64,000 nt of DNA from Bog-532 sp963830385 (GCA_963830385.1 CAWHMD010000004.1:372001-436000); one strand, 5' to 3'; positions 40,680 through 49,665 are shown, counted from the stretch's first letter. Notes: generated by a model not told the origin, from the sequence alone. A program made the numbers and translations.

Positions 40680-42866
40680 TTAGTTGTAGCTGGTCAGGTC
40701 GGCCACCGTGCTGCCGGAGTCGACCGTGGCGCCGGTGCCGTCGATGATGTGCTGGATGGTCCCGGTGCCGCCCAGGGAGACGGTGACCATGTCGTGCCAC
40801 TGGACTCCAGCCGAGGTCGGTGAGGTGAGCGCGTTCGCGCTGACCTCACTCGGGTTCACGTTGAAGAAGCAGTACACGCCCAGGCCGTAGGCCTGGAAGC
40901 TGGTCACGCTGTTGGCGACGGCGATGGATGGATAACCGTCGGCGGATCCGTCCATCCAGGCGGACTGGCTGGGCGGGTCGTAGGGCATCTCGCTCTGGTA
41001 GAAGTAGTCGGCTCCGCCGTTGCCGTTCCACTGGACTTGGACGGCCTGGTAGTGCTCGACCGCGAGCCCGTACATGGTGACGTTGGCGCCGTTGACGACC
41101 AGGCCGTTGGCGGCGGTGTTGGTCGTCCAGCCGACCGTGCCGCCGTTGCCGTGGTCCGCCCGCCACAGCCACAGGTCGTCGCCGACCACGTTGGCACTGT
41201 TGACCTGCAGCGTCTGCGTGGCCTTACCGGCGGTGGCGCCGCCGATGCGGGCGAAGACGTCGGACAGGACGGTCGGGTCCGAGGCGTGGCTGGCGCTGGA
41301 GCCGGACGGGCCGATTTGGACGAGGACCGAGCTGTTGGTGGTGCCGGCGTCAAAGATCAGCCCGCCGATGCGGATGCCGCCCACCTCGGCGGTCTGCAGG
41401 ATCGTGTTGCCGCCGTTCGACACCAGCGTGGCCAGGCCGAGTCCGAGCACGACGGTGCCGGGGTTGGTGACGTTGATGGTCCCGTTGATCTGGTAGACGC
41501 CCGGGGTGAACAGCAGGTCCTGCCCGGCCGCCAGTGCGGCGTTGATCTGGGCGACCGTGCTGCTCGGCGTCGCGATGTAGAAGTCGCTCAGCGGCAGTGA
41601 GGTCCCCGGTGTGTTCCCGCTGGCCCAGGAGACGCCCTGGGCGTTCGTCCGGTTCGAGGGCACGAACACGTCCCAGTTCCCGGCGGAGTCGATGTACGGG
41701 TACGGCTTCTCGTCGACTGTCGGGGTCTGGTTCACCGTGGTGTACGGCGGGCTCGGGAAGCTCTGCGCGGGGACTCCGGTGTCACCCACGAACACCATGT
41801 TCCAGTTCGAGCCGGTCCAGCTGCCGAGCTTGTCGTTGCGCATCAGGAACTGCTGCTGGGTGCCCGAGTTGACCTGGCCGGTGACGACCGAGTCGCCGAT
41901 GAAGCCACCGGAGGACCAGTTGCTCGAGGTGTTGCCGGAGGTGTCGTCGTCGAGCACGAGGTTGCCGTCGATGTTCACCCGGCGCATCGGGTCGGCCTGC
42001 GAGACCGCCCACTCGGTGCTGCCGGACGACGGGTCGATGGTGATGTTCTCCACGCCGCGCCAGAAGTTCGTCGTGGCGTTCCCGCCGCTCCAGGCCGCGT
42101 TGGCGTAGATTCCGCCGCCAGTGATCACCGTCTGCGTCGGGTTCTGCCCCAGGCCGACGACCTCGGTGTAGAAGCCGACCGGGACGCTGACGTTGTAGGT
42201 GCCGGGCTCGAACATCAGCTCATAGCGCTGGGTGCCGAACTGATTCGACTGCTGCGTGGCGTAGACCTGGTTGATGTCGCTCTGGATCGTCGACGTCGAC
42301 ATCGAGGTGGTGAACACGTAGACATTCGGGCCGAGGTTCGGCGCGTTGCCCGTGGGCGGCGCCCCGCCCGGCAGCGTCCACTGCTGGTTGGCGGTGTCGC
42401 CGCAGGACCAGATCTGTGCCTGGGTGCCGGAGCCTCCGTAGCCGGTGTCGTCCAGGCACTTGCCGGACGCCGGGTTGAGCAGCTCGCCGTTGGACTGTGG
42501 CTCCCAGACCTGGGCGCCGGTGCCGTTGCAGTCGTAGAGGTCGACGGTGGTGCCGTTGGCGGTGCCGGCCGCGTCGACGTCGAGGCACTTGCCGAGTACC
42601 TGCAGGGTGTTGCCCGATCCGACCGTCCACTGCTGGGCGCTGGTCCCGTTGCAGGTGTACACCTGGACCGGGTTGAAGTCGGCGGTGCTGGCCGACCGGT
42701 CATCCAGGCACAGGCCCTCGTACCCGACGATCGGCCCGGTGGCCGCGGTGGCCGCCGTGGTCCTGGTCGTCTTGGTGACCGGGGACTGCGAGTGATACGC
42801 GACGGCCGTACCGAGGCCGGTCGAAAGGGTTACCGCCGCGATGACGGCGAGGAACCGCCGCCTCAC
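40680..42866 (-). CDS. Secreted right-handed beta-helix protein with N-terminal ricin-B lectin domain
   Basis: 728 aa from GTG 42866, which overlaps the chitinase stop (GTGA). An N-terminal signal (RRRFLAVIAAVTLSTGLG) is followed by a three-repeat ricin B-type lectin (residues about 45-165; QQW, QVW and QQW motifs), then a long pectate-lyase-like region: FGTQRYELMFEPGTYNVSVP, DLLFTPGVYQINGTINVT, DDLWLWRADHG, WNGNGGADYFYQSEMPYDPP. Full-length relatives are secreted actinobacterial proteins, sometimes mislabelled adenylyl cyclase. A polysaccharide-active role is inferred from lectin, secretion and chitinase partner. Confidence 0.8.
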   Translation of the reverse strand: MRRRFLAVIAAVTLSTGLGTAVAYHSQSPVTKTTRTTAATAATGPIVGYEGLCLDDRSASTADFNPVQVYTCNGTSAQQWTVGSGNTLQVLGKCLDVDAAGTANGTTVDLYDCNGTGAQVWEPQSNGELLNPASGKCLDDTGYGGSGTQAQIWSCGDTANQQWTLPGGAPPTGNAPNLGPNVYVFTTSMSTSTIQSDINQVYATQQSNQFGTQRYELMFEPGTYNVSVPVGFYTEVVGLGQNPTQTVITGGGIYANAAWSGGNATTNFWRGVENITIDPSSGSTEWAVSQADPMRRVNIDGNLVLDDDTSGNTSSNWSSGGFIGDSVVTGQVNSGTQQQFLMRNDKLGSWTGSNWNMVFVGDTGVPAQSFPSPPYTTVNQTPTVDEKPYPYIDSAGNWDVFVPSNRTNAQGVSWASGNTPGTSLPLSDFYIATPSSTVAQINAALAAGQDLLFTPGVYQINGTINVTNPGTVVLGLGLATLVSNGGNTILQTAEVGGIRIGGLIFDAGTTNSSVLVQIGPSGSSASHASDPTVLSDVFARIGGATAGKATQTLQVNSANVVGDDLWLWRADHGNGGTVGWTTNTAANGLVVNGANVTMYGLAVEHYQAVQVQWNGNGGADYFYQSEMPYDPPSQSAWMDGSADGYPSIAVANSVTSFQAYGLGVYCFFNVNPSEVSANALTSPTSAGVQWHDMVTVSLGGTGTIQHIIDGTGATVDSGSTVADLTSYN

Positions 42867-44242
42867 GGCAGGTTCCACTGCTGGTTGGCGCTGTCGCCAC
42901 AGGACCAGATCTGGACCTGGGTGCCGGAGCCTCCGTAGCCGGTGTCGTCCAGGCACTTGCCGGAGTTCGGGTTCACCAGCTCGCCGTTGGACTCGTGCGT
43001 CCAGGACTGCGCGCCGGTGCCGTTGCAGGGGTACAAGTCGACGAGGGTGCCGTTCGCTGTGCCCGCGCCGGCGACGTCCAGGCAGTCGCCCAGGACCGTC
43101 AGGCTGCCGTTGCTGTTCACCGTCCAGTCCTGCGCGTTGGTGCCGTTGCAGGTGTAGACCTGGATCGGGTTGAAGTCGGCGGTGCTGGCCGACCGGTCGT
43201 CCAGGCACAAGCCCTGATAGCCGGTGATCTGCCCGGTGGTCGTGGGGCCGCCGCCGCCTCCGCCGCTGGTCCCGGTGATCTTGTTGAAGATCGACGAGTA
43301 CTGGTAGCCGGTCGGCTTGTCGTAGGCGTCGACCTCCCAGAAGGACAGCTCCGCGACGCCGTTCGCGGCGGCAAAGCTCTCCAGCGACTGGGCGTTCGCG
43401 GTGGAGAAGTAGCTGCCGTCGTCGTTGGTCCCCGCGATCGGCGTCAGGCCCATCATCGCGTAGGCCGCCGAGGTGGAGATCCCGTACAGGCTGGCGAGCT
43501 GGCCCGCGGTCCCCTGGGCGGCGGATTCGGCGTCCCCGAGGTCGTTGTTGGACCCGTCGTAGAAGTCCATCGTCATGATGTTCACGACGGACACCTTCAC
43601 GCCCTTGGCCTTGGCGTCCTGCAGCAGCGCGTACTCCGAGCCGGTGCCGGTGGGCAGCCCCTGCGGGGAGACCCCGAGGGTGAAGTCGACCTGCACCGCC
43701 GGGTCCTCGGCCTGCAGCGCGGCCAGTGCCTGATCGCGCAGCGAGGTGGCGGCGGTGTCCGACAGCGTGCCGCCCTCGATGTCGAAGTCCAGCCGGGTGA
43801 CCCCGTAGGTGTTCACCACGTTCTGGTAGGCGGCGGTCAGCTGGGAGACGTTCGTGCAGGTCTGCGCCAGCTCACCACCGGACTCGCCCCCGAACGAGAT
43901 GATCACGTTGCCGCCGGCCGCCTGAATGGCGCTGACCTGCGAGGCGTAGGCGCCAACACCGGAGCCGCTGGCCTCCCACTCCGGCGTGCAGCCGGACTGC
44001 GGCGTGAGGAAGGCCAGCGTGTAGTCCTTCAGGCCGGTCGCGGCCTGGTCGGCCGCCATGTCTCCGGCGTCCGATGAGTCGATCTGCAGGTAGGGCGCGG
44101 CGAAGTGAGCCGGGAGAGCGGCCCCGGCCGCGGCGGCCGGCCCCGCGGTGGCGAGCGCCAGGCCGCCGGATCCGAGCGCGGTGGCGGCGGCCACGGCCAG
44201 CGCGACCGGCCACGTTTTCGTGGGGATTCTTGGCGTGCGCAT
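42863..44242 (-). CDS. Secreted GH18 chitinase with C-terminal ricin-B lectin domain
   Basis: 459 aa from ATG 44242. Signal peptide in the first 40 residues (WPVALAVAAATALGSGGLAL, ending TAGPAAAAG). The GH18 barrel carries LDFDIEGG with catalytic acid Glu156 and the supporting DxD pattern, plus NIMTMDFYDGSNND. A GGGGGG linker precedes a ricin B-type domain at about 338-459 with QDW, QSW and QQW motifs. It would cut chitin outside the cell, the lectin holding the enzyme on glycans. It is first in an operon with the beta-helix gene and faces the LacI regulator across a palindrome-bearing promoter. Confidence 0.9.
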   Translation of the reverse strand: MRTPRIPTKTWPVALAVAAATALGSGGLALATAGPAAAAGAALPAHFAAPYLQIDSSDAGDMAADQAATGLKDYTLAFLTPQSGCTPEWEASGSGVGAYASQVSAIQAAGGNVIISFGGESGGELAQTCTNVSQLTAAYQNVVNTYGVTRLDFDIEGGTLSDTAATSLRDQALAALQAEDPAVQVDFTLGVSPQGLPTGTGSEYALLQDAKAKGVKVSVVNIMTMDFYDGSNNDLGDAESAAQGTAGQLASLYGISTSAAYAMMGLTPIAGTNDDGSYFSTANAQSLESFAAANGVAELSFWEVDAYDKPTGYQYSSIFNKITGTSGGGGGGPTTTGQITGYQGLCLDDRSASTADFNPIQVYTCNGTNAQDWTVNSNGSLTVLGDCLDVAGAGTANGTLVDLYPCNGTGAQSWTHESNGELVNPNSGKCLDDTGYGGSGTQVQIWSCGDSANQQWNLP

Positions 44243-44318
44243 GATGATCGGTGATCCCTTCGACCGAGCGGTCCGGCGGGAGCGGGTGAACCCGCCGGGA
44301 TGGAGCCAGTAACGGTTT

Positions 44319-44345
44319 GTTTCTGAAACACAATGTTTCAGAAAC
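44319..44345. promoter_or_regulatory. Composite palindromic operator upstream of the chitinase operon
   Basis: GTTTCTGAAAC and GTTTCAGAAAC, 5 bp apart, form one perfect 11-bp inverted repeat, and each arm is itself near-palindromic. The inner TGAAACA/TGTTTCA arms recur at the LacI start codon, arguing for the same regulator. Confidence 0.75.
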
Positions 44346-44469
44346 AAATAGGAAACTTTATTGTTAGTGGATTAACCGCGAATTCAACGAGAGTCAAGAT
44401 GCTTTGTGGGCGAAATTGGCGGCGTTAGCGGTTGTTAATCCGTGCCACAGAGGCTGTGATGGGAAAGCG

Positions 44470-45537
44470 ATGAAACAAAACTCTGTTTCAGGTCCATCAA
44501 CCAGGACCGGCCGGGTGACCGTGCGAGCCGTAGCGGCCGAGACCGGGCTGTCGATCTCCACCATCTCCCGGGTGCTCAACGGCGGCGACAACGTCGCGTC
44601 GGGCACGCGCGAGCGGGTCCGGCAGGTGGTCGCCCGCCTTGGCGACCAGGCACCTGAGCCGCGACGGCGCCCACAGGCGGCGCCGCCCGCCCGCCTGCCG
44701 GTCTTCGTCCGCTGTCCCTACCTGCTCTCCGACTACTTCGGGCACATTGTCACGTCGGTCGCCGAGACGCTGGCGCTGCACGGCCAGAGCATGCTGCTGG
44801 ACGCCGGTGACGCGGTGGTCAGGTCCACCGTGACGCGCGAGCTGCCGCGGTACCGTGACGCCTACGGCGCGGTGCTGGTCCTCCCGCCGGAGTCCCGCGC
44901 CGATCTTGAGACACTGGCCGCGCGCAGTTACCCGCTCGTTGTGGTGGACCCCCGTACCGCGGTGCCGCGCGGCATGGTGTCGATCTCGGCGGCGCACTTC
45001 TCCGGCGCCCGGGCCGCGACCCGGCACCTGATCGAGCTCGGTCACCGCCGGATCGGGATGATCACCGGGCCGCCGCAGTGGCGCACCCGCGACGATCGGG
45101 TCGGCGGGCACCTCGCCGCGCTGGCCGAGGTCGGGGTGCTGGGCGATCCGGGGCTGATGCGGAGCGGGGAGGCCGCCACCAAGACCGGGGTGTCGGCCGG
45201 ACGGGAGCTGCTCGAGCTGCGGTCGCGGCCGAGCGCCGTGGTCTGCTTCAACGACAAGGTCGCGGCCGGGGTGCTGCAAGCGGCCGCCGCCCGGGGGCTG
45301 CGGGTGCCCGATGACCTGTCCGTCGTCGGCTTCGACGACATCGGCGTCAGCCGGGCCACCACCCCCCGCCTCACCACCGTCCGCCAGCCGCTGCAGGAAA
45401 TGGGCCGTACCGCCGTCACGATGCTGATGCGCCAGCTCGAAGGGCACGCCCACGAGGCGCTGAGCATGGAGCTGGAGACGCGCCTGGTCGTGCGCGAAAG
45501 CACCGGCCCGGCTCCCGTCAAGCCTGGCCGGTCATAG
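44470..45537 (+). CDS. LacI family regulator of the chitinase operon
   Basis: 355 aa from ATG 44470. HTH: VTVRAVAAETGLSISTISRV, then LNGGDNVASGTRERVRQ. The periplasmic-binding-like effector domain has HLIELGHRRIGMITGPPQW, then VCFNDKVAAGVLQAAAARGL and SVVGFDDIGVSRATTPRLTT. It is divergent from the GH18 chitinase gene; palindromes lie both in the spacer and over its own start codon, so it likely represses itself and the operon. The effector is probably a chitin-derived or other glycan oligosaccharide (inference). Confidence 0.9.
   Translation: MKQNSVSGPSTRTGRVTVRAVAAETGLSISTISRVLNGGDNVASGTRERVRQVVARLGDQAPEPRRRPQAAPPARLPVFVRCPYLLSDYFGHIVTSVAETLALHGQSMLLDAGDAVVRSTVTRELPRYRDAYGAVLVLPPESRADLETLAARSYPLVVVDPRTAVPRGMVSISAAHFSGARAATRHLIELGHRRIGMITGPPQWRTRDDRVGGHLAALAEVGVLGDPGLMRSGEAATKTGVSAGRELLELRSRPSAVVCFNDKVAAGVLQAAAARGLRVPDDLSVVGFDDIGVSRATTPRLTTVRQPLQEMGRTAVTMLMRQLEGHAHEALSMELETRLVVRESTGPAPVKPGRS
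44471..44490 (+). promoter_or_regulatory. LacI autoregulatory site overlapping its start codon
   Basis: TGAAACA-AAACTC-TGTTTCA, the same 7-bp arms found in the chitinase operator but with a 6-bp spacer, beginning at the second base of the LacI ATG. It also encodes the first residues KQNSVS. Confidence 0.65.
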
Positions 45538-45552
45538 CGGGCCATGCCGGCC

Positions 45553-46134
45553 TCACCGCAGCGCCTCGGCCAGGGTGAACCCCGCCATGACGACCATCAC
45601 CAGAGCGGCCAGCCGGGCGATCCACCGCATCGGCAGGATCTTCAGCAGGCCCCGCCCGCCCGTGATGGCCAGCGCGGCCACCGCCCACAAGGCCAGCACG
45701 CTCCCGGTACCCACCGCCACCGGGTGGTGGTACCGGGCCGCGAGGTTCGCGATCACGATGTCCGAGAGGTCACCCAGCTCAGCCACCAGGATCACCACGA
45801 AAGAGGTCCCCGCCACGGCCCAGAACCCGGCCGCGTCCGCCTTCAGCCTGGCTTCGTCATCGTCGTCGTCATCCGTGCGCAGCACCAGCACGGCACCGGC
45901 CAGGAACACCACCGCCACCGCGATCTGGACGATCTTGTGGGGCAGCAGGCCGAGGAGGCTGCCGCAGGTGACCGCCAGCACCACGTGCAACGCGAAGGCC
46001 GCGGCCGCCCCCGCGAACGCCGCGCCCGGCCGGAACCGCGTACCCAGCACCAGGCTCGCCAGCCCGGAGTTGTCCGGCAACTCGGACGCGAACACCGTCC
46101 CGAAGACCAATGCGGTGATCAGCAGGCTCGGCAC
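45553..46134 (-). CDS. TMEM165/GDT1 family membrane transporter, altered signature
   Basis: 193 aa from GTG 46134 with GGAGGTGA four bases upstream. Six or seven spans and two copies of the UPF0016 half are visible. The family motif E-x-G-D-K/R-T/S appears as ELPDNS (first) and ELGDLS (second), both lacking the basic residue. An Asp-rich cytoplasmic loop (RTDDDDDDEARLK) separates the halves. Relatives transport Mn2+ or Ca2+. A strong 13-bp hairpin lies 27 bp before the start. Confidence 0.82.
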   Translation of the reverse strand: MPSLLITALVFGTVFASELPDNSGLASLVLGTRFRPGAAFAGAAAAFALHVVLAVTCGSLLGLLPHKIVQIAVAVVFLAGAVLVLRTDDDDDDEARLKADAAGFWAVAGTSFVVILVAELGDLSDIVIANLAARYHHPVAVGTGSVLALWAVAALAITGGRGLLKILPMRWIARLAALVMVVMAGFTLAEALR

Positions 46135-46160
46135 GTGATCACCTCCCAGGTGGCGCAGCC

Positions 46161-46192
46161 GACTACCCTCCACGCGCCGGTGGAGGGTAGTC
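46161..46192 (-). terminator. Strong hairpin between kinase-like and GDT1 genes
   Basis: Perfect 13-bp stem GACTACCCTCCAC with a 6-nt loop, between the stop of the upstream minus-strand gene (46251) and the GDT1 start (46134). It may be a terminator of the upstream gene or an attenuator in the GDT1 leader. No T-run, and no recognisable yybP-ykoY riboswitch core. Confidence 0.5.
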
Positions 46193-46250
46193 CCGGAAAG
46201 TATGCCAAGGCAAGCGGCCGCATCATGCCCGCACGTCCCATTCGGCCCGA

Positions 46251-47183
46251 TTACGGTCCGCTGACCGATGACGGCCCCGTCCCAGGCTTCCCGGGCGAGG
46301 CGGGCTCCGCGGGGCGGCCGGCCGTGCGGTCCCGTACTGACTCGCGCATCACGACGTCGAGCGGCGGCCACGGCGGGCCCGAGCGCAGCGCTCCGAGAAG
46401 GTCGTGCAGCGCCCGTTGCCCGTTGGGGAACTGGTCGCCGGGATCACAGCGGTGCTTGGCCACCACCGCCAGGACGAGCCCCCGGCAGTCTTCGAGCAGC
46501 CCTTGATCGGCACCGGGGTAATGCTCGCTGACCGCGGCCGGCACGTGGGCGAGGTCGAACTCGGCCGGTCCGCGGCAGCACGTCTCCAGGTCGATGAACA
46601 GCGGCCCGCGCTTCGTGCTCAGCAGGTTGCCCGGGTGCGGCTCGCCGTGCAGCAGTTGCTCGGGGGCGCCCCGGCCCTCGACGGCTTGTCGCAAGTCCCG
46701 CAGCCTGCTGCTGAGGAGCTGCCGGTCAGCGTCGTCGAGCGCCGGCGTGCTGGCAACGTGCCCGGGAACGTCCGCGACCCGGTCGGTGAAGTGCGGCGCC
46801 GGGACGTCGACCGTCCGCATGCCACTGTGCAGCCCGTTGAGCGCGTCCGCGTAGCCGGCTGCCGAGACTTCAGGCGTCACCGGCTCGTAGTAGGTCCACA
46901 GCGTGACCTCGAAGCCGTCCCGCTCGTAGCCGCGGGGCTCCACCCGCGGGTCCAGGGCAGCTACCGGGCTCCCGGCCGCGGCGAGCCGCTGAGCCAGCTC
47001 GACCTCGAACCGTGCGAGCCCCTGCCCGGCCGGTGCGACCCTGGCGAACACGTCGCCCGGCAGCAGGCGCAGCGCGAGCTTGTTCGAGTTGTGCAGCACG
47101 CTCGCGTCGTCGGCCGGCAGGCCCAGCCCTTTGGCGATCGACGTTGCCGCCGCCACCGCCCGTGAGACCTCTGCTGACTCCAT
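46251..47183 (-). CDS. APH-type phosphotransferase
   Basis: 310 aa. The N-lobe begins NSNKLALRLLPGDVFARVAP and the catalytic loop is QLLHGEPHPGNLLSTKRG with Asn; the usual HGD is HGE. The metal site FIDLETCCRGPAEFDLAHV is intact. It resembles actinobacterial aminoglycoside-phosphotransferase or homoserine-kinase-like proteins. It lies 7 bp after the methyltransferase gene on the same strand, so the two are cotranscribed. Confidence 0.85.
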   Translation of the reverse strand: MESAEVSRAVAAATSIAKGLGLPADDASVLHNSNKLALRLLPGDVFARVAPAGQGLARFEVELAQRLAAAGSPVAALDPRVEPRGYERDGFEVTLWTYYEPVTPEVSAAGYADALNGLHSGMRTVDVPAPHFTDRVADVPGHVASTPALDDADRQLLSSRLRDLRQAVEGRGAPEQLLHGEPHPGNLLSTKRGPLFIDLETCCRGPAEFDLAHVPAAVSEHYPGADQGLLEDCRGLVLAVVAKHRCDPGDQFPNGQRALHDLLGALRSGPPWPPLDVVMRESVRDRTAGRPAEPASPGKPGTGPSSVSGP

Positions 47184-47190
47184 TTTCTCC

Positions 47191-48027
47191 TCAAATGACA
47201 GCGTGTGCGGTGACCAGCCAGGCGGCGCCCGGCATGATCACGCCCGCTGGCGACGCGTACGCCGTCAGGCTGTCCCGGACCGCCCTGGTCAGCTGGCCGG
47301 CTTGTGCCGGGCTGAGCCCGGTCAGGATCTCGGCGGCGGTCGGGGAGGCCCGCTCGTACTCGAACGCGTCGCCGGCGTCGCGGGCGACGAGCATCGGCTC
47401 GTCCGCCTTGGCGAACTCGATGCCGCCGAACCCCGCACCGCTCAGCAAGGCGCCTACCCGGCCGGTATTCGCGAGGGAAAAGGCAGCACCCGGCCCGGGC
47501 AGCTCGCGCAGACCGAGGACCGCCGCGGCCTCGGCGAACCCGGTGGTGAAGGCGGGATTCTCCGCGCGGGTGCGCCAGCAGGCGAACGCCAGCCGGCCGC
47601 CGGGCCTCAGCGCCGTGCGCAGGTTGGCGAATGCCGCCGCCGGGTCATCGAAGAACATCACCCCGAAGCTGCTCAGCACCACGTCGAAGACCCCGGTCAC
47701 GAACGGGTGCACCTGGGCGTCGGCGACCTCGAACCGGGCGTTGGCCACACCGGCCGCGACGGCCAGCCGGCGCGCCTCGGCCACCTGGATGCGGGAGAAG
47801 TCCACGCCCACCGCGCGCCCGCTACCGGCGGCGCGGGCCGAGAGGATGGTTGTCTCACCGCAGCCGCACCCGACGTCGAGAACGTGCTCGCCGTCCTGGA
47901 TCCGCGCCGCGGCCAGCAGCCGCGCGCGCAGCGGGCCCAGCATCCGCTCATGCCGCTCACGCTGCTCGATGAACTCCCGCCCGCTGGCCCCGTTCCAGTC
48001 CTCAGCCTGCTCCGCGTTCACCGTCAC
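47191..48027 (-). CDS. Class I SAM-dependent methyltransferase
   Basis: 278 aa from GTG 48027; no ribosome site is seen, so it may be leaderless. Motif I HVLDVGCGCGETTILSA is followed by AVGVDFSRIQVAEA, ARFEVADAQVHPF and FDVVLSSFGVMFFDDPAAAF, the classic UbiE/ArsM-like order. The N-terminus NAEQAEDWNGASGREFI is typical of actinobacterial members. The APH-type gene follows 7 bp later. Substrate unknown. Confidence 0.87.
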   Translation of the reverse strand: MTVNAEQAEDWNGASGREFIEQRERHERMLGPLRARLLAAARIQDGEHVLDVGCGCGETTILSARAAGSGRAVGVDFSRIQVAEARRLAVAAGVANARFEVADAQVHPFVTGVFDVVLSSFGVMFFDDPAAAFANLRTALRPGGRLAFACWRTRAENPAFTTGFAEAAAVLGLRELPGPGAAFSLANTGRVGALLSGAGFGGIEFAKADEPMLVARDAGDAFEYERASPTAAEILTGLSPAQAGQLTRAVRDSLTAYASPAGVIMPGAAWLVTAHAVI

Positions 48028-48153
48028 GACGACAACGCTACGGCCGGTCAGCCCGGACGGCGGCCATTTTGTGATCCGATGACAACTGGCCTGTAACGCC
48101 GCGAGGCGCACGCTCCTCATGCGCCCTCTGGGTCCCCGTCTAGGAGTTACCTC

Positions 48154-49596
48154 ATGCGATCCCATCGTCCGGAATGTATCGCCGCCGCGTTGCTGGCCGC
48201 CGCGCTGCTCGCGGGCTGCGGCGGCTCCAGCGGCGGCGGTGGGGCCAGCGCGACCGCTCAAGCCAAAGTCACGATCAGCTCAGCCAGGCAGTTTCAGCGG
48301 ATCGCCGGGTTTGGTGTGTCTGAAGGATTCGGGCAGGCCAGGACGTTGATGAGCGCGCCCGCCGCGGTCCAGCAACGGGTGCTGAGCCTGCTCTACAGCC
48401 CGGCCCGCGGGGCAGGCCTGACGATCTTGCGCAACGAGATCAGCGCCGACGCGGGGTTCACGATCGAGCCGAAAGCGCCGAGCAGCCCCACCGCGAAGCC
48501 GTCGTATCTGACGCTCGCCGAGGCCGGCCAGGACCAGGGACAGCTGTGGTTCGCCCAGCAGATCAAGGCCGGCTACGGCGTCAGTGACATGTTCGCCGAC
48601 GCCTGGAGCGCCCCCGCGTTCATGAAGACCAACGACTCGGCGATCAACGGCGGCACGGTGTGCGGGGTCCCGGGCGCGAACTGCAAGAGCGGCGACTGGC
48701 GCCAGGCCTACGCCAGCTACCTCGTGCAGTATGCGAAGGACTACGCCGCCGCCGGCGTCCCGCTCAGCTACCTGGGCCCGGAGAACGAGACGACGATCGC
48801 GCCGCCCCAGGACGGCATGATCATGAGCCCGGCGCAGACGGCCAGCTTGATGGGGGCCCTCGGCGCGACGCTCGCGCGGTCCGGCCTTTCGGCGCGCGCG
48901 GAGTGCTGCGCCAGCATCGGCTGGAACTACGCGCAGCAGTTCGCGGCCGCGATCGAGACCGACAAGGCAGCGGACACGGCCACGGCGCTGTTCACCAGCC
49001 ACGGTTACTACGTAGCGCCCGGCTCGCCGCTGCGCGGCTGGAGCAAGCCGGTCTGGCAGACCGAGTGGGCGCCGTTCGGCTCCCAGCCGTGGGACCCGGC
49101 CTGGGACGACGGCTCACCGTCGTCGGGATTCACCTGGGCACAGAACATCTACGCCGGCCTGACCGCGGCGAACCTGGGCGGGTTCCTCTACCTGTGGGGC
49201 GCGAGCATGAGCGGCCCGACCGGCCCCAACACGGGACTGGTGGAGGTCAGGGGCGACACCGTCGCCGCCTCAGGGCGGCTGTGGGCGTTCGCGAGCTACA
49301 GCCGGTTCATCCGCCCGGGCGCGGTACGCATCGGCACGACGACGAGCGCCAAGGGTCTCGAGGTGGCGGCGTTCCGCAACCGCGACGGGTCGATCGCGGT
49401 GGTCGCCCTGAACACCGCCCACAGCCGCCGGGTCGCGGCCTTCTCGGTGCCCGGGCTCGGTGGAGCGCACGTCACGCCGTACCTGACCGACAGCTCTCAT
49501 CAGCTCTCCGCGCAGTCCCCGATCACGGTGCGGGGCGGCGCGTTCACCGCGACCCTGCCGCCGCGGTCGCTCGTCACCTACGACCTCCGATCCTGA
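48154..49596 (+). CDS. GH30-family glycoside hydrolase lipoprotein
   Basis: 480 aa, ATG with TAGGAG. A lipoprotein signal (AALLAAALLAGCGG) places the lipid on Cys22. The barrel starts at FQRIAGFGVSEGFG; the acid/base lies in LGPENETT (Glu212) and the nucleophile in PVWQTEWAPFG (Glu304), the GH30 arrangement. A C-terminal beta-sandwich ends RGGAFTATLPPRSLVTYDL. GH30 enzymes cut xylan, beta-1,6-glucan or related glycans; which one is unclear. It faces the second chitinase across a shared terminator. Confidence 0.85.
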   Translation: MRSHRPECIAAALLAAALLAGCGGSSGGGGASATAQAKVTISSARQFQRIAGFGVSEGFGQARTLMSAPAAVQQRVLSLLYSPARGAGLTILRNEISADAGFTIEPKAPSSPTAKPSYLTLAEAGQDQGQLWFAQQIKAGYGVSDMFADAWSAPAFMKTNDSAINGGTVCGVPGANCKSGDWRQAYASYLVQYAKDYAAAGVPLSYLGPENETTIAPPQDGMIMSPAQTASLMGALGATLARSGLSARAECCASIGWNYAQQFAAAIETDKAADTATALFTSHGYYVAPGSPLRGWSKPVWQTEWAPFGSQPWDPAWDDGSPSSGFTWAQNIYAGLTAANLGGFLYLWGASMSGPTGPNTGLVEVRGDTVAASGRLWAFASYSRFIRPGAVRIGTTTSAKGLEVAAFRNRDGSIAVVALNTAHSRRVAAFSVPGLGGAHVTPYLTDSSHQLSAQSPITVRGGAFTATLPPRSLVTYDLRS

Positions 49597-49617
49597 GGAC
49601 CGTGCGCCCGCTGATGA

Positions 49618-49653
49618 GGCGGGCCGTGCACGGTCGCCCGTGCACGGCCCGCC
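49618..49653. terminator. Bidirectional terminator between GH30 and chitinase genes
   Basis: A perfect 16-bp stem GGCGGGCCGTGCACGG around a 4-nt TCGC loop, the strongest hairpin in the window, placed between convergent stops 21 and 12 bp away. Confidence 0.85.
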
Positions 49654-49665
49654 CGGGTAACTCCG

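Noticed and set aside
46135..46250. Possible yybP-ykoY Mn2+ riboswitch upstream of the GDT1 gene
   Set aside because: Only one strong hairpin is present; I could not find the conserved core elements of that riboswitch class, so it is listed as terminator/leader hairpin.
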